Below are positions 63,143 through 64,000 of a stretch of DNA of 64,000 nt, one piece after another. Under the pieces are notes generated by a model that was not told the origin of the DNA, did not search any database, and worked only from the letters and a program-made list of their open reading frames with translations. This stretch comes from Forficula auricularia (lineage: Eukaryota > Arthropoda > Insecta > Dermaptera > Forficulidae), in contig JALMQS010000153.1 in assembly GCA_024734495.1 (NCBI GenBank), positions 35,836,584-35,900,583 on the forward strand, in the 5' to 3' direction. The position numbers were made by a program, and so were the translations under genes. How positions within the stretch are numbered: the first letter of the stretch is position 1; every line of letters begins with the position of its first letter.

Positions 63143-63874
63143 CAGTGTGTCAATTTGAAAACTAACCACCCCTAGTATAATAATCGATAAACTAGCGAAT
63201 TATTTCAAAAATCCCTGAGACAAGTCAAATTTGAATTCGAGGGGGAAGAATTTTGACTTATAAATTAGATCGCCCCCCAGAGCCACCCCCCAAAAAATCT
63301 TTAATAGGAAAGGCTCGAGCGAGACATCATTTTGAAGGGCTTTTTATTCTCTACATTTTGGTATGACATTTTTTTAAATTTGAGTACTGCCTTGCCAAGT
63401 TAGGCGTCTTTGAATATTGCAAAATAGAGTTTTTGTAATTATTTGTGTGATACATTAAACTTATAAATTCTCATTAAAACAGATTTTGACGGTGGTACGT
63501 TGTTTTAATAAATCAATTTTTACAGATAAAGTACTAGGTTAACGTAAACCACAAACAAATTAGAACGTGTTTTTATTCTTTTTATTTTGCAAATGATTAT
63601 CAAAACAAAATTGAACTTGGCAACGCACCACTAATATTTAAAAAATGGCACACCAAAATGTAGAGAATAAAAGGCCCTTTAAAATGATGTCTCACTCGAC
63701 CCCCTTTCCTATTTAAGATTTTTGTGGGGGTGGCTCTGGGGTGAAGGGGCCGATCTAATTTATACGTCAAAATTCTTCCCCCTCGAATACAAATTTGACG
63801 TGTCTCAGCGATTTTTGAAATAATTTGCCAGTTTAGCGATACTAGGGGTGGGAAGTTTTCAAATTGACACACTG
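63143..63874. mobile_element. 732-bp element with about 230-bp TIRs
   Basis: CAGTGTGTCAATTTGAAAAC at left pairs with the inverted 'ttttcaaattgacacactg' at right. The arms run through 'gagggggaagaattttgac' and 'gatgtctc.ctcga' to about 63375 and from about 63640. A central 260 bases are unique. Left flank TA, right flank TT. Non-coding; it lies directly beside a LINE RT, perhaps inserted in it. Confidence 0.75.
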
Positions 63875-64000
63875 TTTATAAAAAACTATCGACCCATAGC
63901 AATCACTTCTGTCTTAACCAAAATTATGGAAAAGGCCATCAACGAGCAAGTTCTACGACACTTAGAGTCAAATAAATTTATCCACGATAGGCAATACGGC
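63875..64000 (+). pseudogene. LINE RT N-terminal block, runs off the window
   Basis: Reads NYRPIAITSVLTKIMEKAIN, EQVLRHLESNKFIHDRQYG without a stop to the last base: the start of the non-LTR RT domain ('YRPI.L.S...KI.E', then '..H.....QYGF'). The upstream coding sequence is replaced by the 732-bp element, so the gene is probably disrupted, though this stretch itself is intact. The clade cannot be set from 40 residues. Confidence 0.8.

Noticed and set aside
1..64000. Bacterial-style operons, promoters or Shine-Dalgarno sites
   Set aside because: Composition, repeat content and eukaryotic transposon classes make prokaryotic signals meaningless here; none is reported.

Overview
The window is AT-rich animal DNA with no recognisable single-copy host gene. 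Almost every protein trace is a decayed transposon protein: mariner, hAT, Helitron, Jockey-like and other LINEs, and Penelope-like elements (PLEs). This mix fits an arthropod, perhaps an insect, but nothing in the sequence fixes the species. It reads as a repeat-dense intergenic or heterochromatic region built by layered insertions. Most of the short open frames are chance frames in AT-rich DNA; the only long one not explained by a transposon is 10002-10520 (minus strand).

Layout. 1-9.2 kb: dispersed repeats, a dead Jockey fragment, a 1 kb PLE palindrome with two opposed hammerhead-ribozyme motifs, a 2.4 kb non-autonomous Helitron carrying eight 119-bp tandem units, and a Harbinger-type fold-back MITE beside a tRNA-like sequence. 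9.2-19.5 kb: hAT, pogo and other terminal-inverted-repeat elements, one dead PLE (RT plus GIY-YIG) between inverted repeats, and two more PLE-type ribozyme ends. 19.6-24.7 kb: a mariner with both TIRs, split by a 3.8 kb insertion flanked by a 13-bp duplication. 24.9-38.6 kb: fold-back elements, hAT remnants, tandem duplications and a long AT-rich stretch. 38.7-43.5 kb: a PLE fold-back, a LINE split by a hAT that itself contains two palindromes, and a 1 kb inverted-repeat element containing a hAT MITE. 44.4-52.5 kb: two copies of a repeat here called H (one holding a PLE fold-back that holds a truncated Jockey), a dead Helitron helicase and a tandem array. 52.5-58 kb: two truncated LINE copies, a tRNA-like cloverleaf and AT-rich DNA. 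58-64 kb: a fold-back element, a 2.8 kb hAT containing a PLE and a Helitron (which itself holds a hAT MITE), more MITEs, and the start of a LINE RT that runs off the window.

The most interesting theme is a set of hammerhead-ribozyme-like motifs (CTGANGA, stem II, GAAA, very short stem III) at PLE-type ends of several sequence families, mostly within fold-back elements. Hammerheads in PLEs are already known. The inverted arrangement, the family diversity in one locus, and the independent dating from target duplications and an empty-site paralogue are what deserve follow-up. Local labels (A, B, C, D, H) are mine and are not database names.
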